A stretch of DNA of 34,305 nucleotides, taken from an uncultured Lachnospiraceae bacterium (GTDB taxonomy: Bacteria > Bacillota > Clostridia > Lachnospirales > Lachnospiraceae). Each line of letters begins with the position of its first letter. Position 1 is the first letter of the stretch. The notes under the pieces were generated by a model. It did no database searches, had not been told where the DNA came from, and worked only from the letters and a program-made list of their open reading frames with translations. The position numbers and the translations under genes were made by a program. Where the stretch lies: assembly GCA_946544235.1 (NCBI GenBank), contig CAMNMC010000107.1, positions 1-34,305 of the forward strand, in the 5' to 3' direction. Shown piece by piece: positions 32,754 through 34,305 of this stretch.

Positions 32754-33059
32754 CATATTAATAAGATGTAGAGTTTCAGTTAAGATGGTAATTATTATTT
32801 CCATATGTATGAAATAAGCAATACTAGGTATAAGGGTTTTAGAGACGGTTTTAAAAATATTGAAGGAAGATTATAGTATGCCAGTTTGACCTGGGCAGGC
32901 CGGTCTGAAGGGAAATATTATAATAAAATCGTTGCAAATTAGGTTGATAAAAAATACAATGTATATTGTATACAGTTTTTTCGATGTTAAGAATAACTAA
33001 TAGTTCTTTGAAACATTGCTTATACGAAAAGTGACAATGAAATTGGGGTGATTTACGGA
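32754..33059 (+). other. 306-bp gene-free spacer between the restriction-modification pair and ispE
   Basis: A+T-rich, no convincing ORF and no clear terminator after the methylase. A short GC-rich patch (GGGCAGGCCGG near 32893-32903) stands out but has no assigned role. The promoter and palindrome at 32932-32971 lie in the right half. Confidence 0.5.
32932..32971 (+). promoter_or_regulatory. ispE promoter with 18-bp palindrome over the -10
   Basis: -35 TTGCAA (32932-32937), 17-bp spacer, -10 TACAAT (32955-32960). A perfect palindrome ATACAAT-GTAT-ATTGTAT (32954-32971) covers the -10. It may be an operator; GntR-type regulators, one of which lies at 34145, use palindromes of similar size. 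The pairing is inference. Confidence 0.6.
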
Positions 33060-34022
33060 ATGATCACTAAGAAAGCATACGGAAAAGTAAATCTTGGACT
33101 TGATATAACAGGCAGGCGTGAGGATGGCTACCATCTTGTTCGTATGGTCATGCAGTCGGTGGATATTTTCGATACGCTGACCTTCGAGAGACTAACACAT
33201 AATGAGATAATCACAGATGAAAACAGTATCAAAAACAGTGGGTCAGCAAATACTGTAAGCGGCGAAGCGGCAGATGGTGGTATTGCAGAAAAACCACCTA
33301 TAATCATCACTGCCACCAATGATCCATCCCTCTCTCTTGGCGAGGATAACCTGATCTATAAAGCGGCTCGTCTGCTGATGGACCGATTTAATATCGCTGA
33401 CGGTGTAAGGATTTCTCTCACAAAAGAGATTCCGATAGCTGCGGGAATGGCCGGCGGAAGCAGTGACTGTGCGGCTACTTTAAAGGGAATAAATGAACTC
33501 TTCGAGCTGGGGCTCAGCGAGGAAGAGCTGCGAGATATCGGAGTAACTCTCGGGGCGGATGTTCCCTACTGTATCATGGGAGGAACCGCACTTTCTGAGG
33601 GAATAGGCGAGATACTTACAAGACTGCCTGATATTCCGAAGGTGACATTTCTAATAGCAAAGCCTGAGTTCGGAATATCCACGAAGGAGGCTTATGGTGC
33701 ATTTGACAGTATTCCGGAGGCGGACGTGAAGCATCCGGACATCGACGGAATGGTTGAGGCGGTGCGAAGCGGTAACCTCAGCGGTATCACGGACCGACTC
33801 GGAAATGTACTTGAGCAGGCATCTATTCCGGCTCATCCGCAGATAGAAGAGATAAAGAAGATAATGGGTGAAAACGGAGCGGAGGCTGCTCTTATGAGTG
33901 GCAGCGGACCGACTGTTTTCGGAATATTTACAGATACGGACAGAGCATGGGCAGCGCTCGAAAGGCTGCAGGAGAGCGAACTTGCCGCGGAGCTTTTTGT
34001 TGCCGGACCTGCACAGGTATAG
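33060..34022 (+). CDS. ispE: 4-diphosphocytidyl-2-C-methyl-D-erythritol kinase
   Basis: 320 residues; GHMP-kinase of the non-mevalonate isoprenoid pathway that phosphorylates CDP-ME. The start at 33060 (ATG after GGGGTG) gives MITKKAYGKVNLGLDI, the standard N-terminus, so the GTG at 33048 is rejected. ATP-binding GHMP motif IPIAAGMAGGSSDCAAT, GADVPYCI and the C-terminal GSGPTVFGIF are present. About 30 residues rich in Asn, Ser, Gly and Ala (33214-33300) interrupt the N-terminal domain before IIITATNDPSL, where relatives have a short loop. Confidence 0.95.
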   Translation: MITKKAYGKVNLGLDITGRREDGYHLVRMVMQSVDIFDTLTFERLTHNEIITDENSIKNSGSANTVSGEAADGGIAEKPPIIITATNDPSLSLGEDNLIYKAARLLMDRFNIADGVRISLTKEIPIAAGMAGGSSDCAATLKGINELFELGLSEEELRDIGVTLGADVPYCIMGGTALSEGIGEILTRLPDIPKVTFLIAKPEFGISTKEAYGAFDSIPEADVKHPDIDGMVEAVRSGNLSGITDRLGNVLEQASIPAHPQIEEIKKIMGENGAEAALMSGSGPTVFGIFTDTDRAWAALERLQESELAAELFVAGPAQV

Positions 34023-34144
34023 TGTTATATTTATGTTCGGGCAGCATAACATATTGATCAAATCCACATTGATGATCTTCGAAAAGAAATGGGATATAAG
34101 AAGGATTATCAGATAGTTGTAAGAGTATTAGGAGTAACGCATAT

Positions 34145-34305
34145 ATGAAACTGGAAATGGATCCAAATGAATTTCTCCCCCTTCGGGAGGTTGTATTTAA
34201 GACTCTGAGAAATGCGATAATCAAGGGCGAATTTCAGCCGGGCGAGCGTCTCATGGAAGAGAAGATCGCTGCAAATCTTGGCGTCAGCAGGACTCCTGTC
34301 AGAGA
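34145..34305 (+). CDS. GntR-family transcriptional regulator, N-terminal part (cut by window end)
   Basis: 53 codons are visible. The winged-helix start FKTLRNAIIKGEFQPGERLMEEKIAANLGVSRTPVR is the GntR DNA-binding signature; the effector domain is outside the window, so the subfamily (FadR or other) cannot be told. AGGAG lies about 10 bases upstream. It follows ispE by 122 bases in the same direction. Confidence 0.9.
   Translation, partial: MKLEMDPNEFLPLREVVFKTLRNAIIKGEFQPGERLMEEKIAANLGVSRTPVR

Noticed and set aside
1-34305. CRISPR array, prophage or IS element
   Set aside because: No regularly spaced repeats, no integrase or transposase reading frame and no terminal inverted repeats with target duplications were found.

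Overview
The window looks like a chromosomal stretch of a Gram-positive anaerobe of the class Clostridia, most likely a Lachnospiraceae member of the Butyrivibrio/Pseudobutyrivibrio kind. This placement is inference from gene content, AGGAGG-type ribosome sites, moderate A+T richness and a lipoprotein-type beta-glucanase; no rRNA or marker gene fixes the species. No phage, IS element or CRISPR array was seen.

Layout. (1) 19-272: tRNA-Asn and tRNA-Cys with a terminator. (2) 273-6570: a secreted GH16 beta-glucanase lipoprotein behind a long structured leader, a convergent AraC regulator, a cysteine-synthase-like enzyme, a MATE exporter and a small two-helix membrane protein. (3) 6794-9755: the most unusual locus. 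A 49-residue ORF is followed 4 bp later by a zinc-ribbon / sigma-70 (ECF-type) / low-complexity / transmembrane / ectodomain fusion of 872 residues. The operon and the two-helix membrane gene at 6052-6570 share a conserved element upstream (32 of 41 bases identical), which looks like a dedicated promoter. I read this as a membrane-tethered, probably self-regulating sigma factor with at least one target in the window. (4) 9801-15039: a doubtful small ORF, an EAL phosphodiesterase with a degenerate GGDEF domain, a Nudix hydrolase, then an operon of an L7/L12-C-terminal-domain-like protein and IorA without IorB.

(5) 15194-24461: two successive ABC-ATPase + FtsX-type permease pairs, then an OmpR-type response regulator and its histidine kinase, closed by a strong terminator. 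The likely logic is envelope-stress or peptide sensing and export. (6) 24655-28264: CDP-glucose 4,6-dehydratase (-), divergent from a GtrA-like flippase and RfbH, i.e. the CDP-3,6-dideoxyhexose branch of surface sugar synthesis; the rfbH start may use a hairpin-bridged Shine-Dalgarno. (7) 28453-32753: a Uma2-family protein with an N-terminal HTH, an Orn/Lys/Arg-decarboxylase-like PLP enzyme, and a more A+T-rich type II restriction-modification pair (BglII-like nuclease and MT-A70 methylase) whose first gene overlaps the end of the decarboxylase gene. (8) 33060-end: ispE and the start of a GntR regulator cut by the window edge.

A pattern across the window: several conserved enzymes and regulators (IorA, response regulator, histidine kinase, RfbG, decarboxylase, IspE) carry hydrophilic Asn/Ser/Asp/Glu/Thr-rich insertions in loops, in frame and without visible damage.
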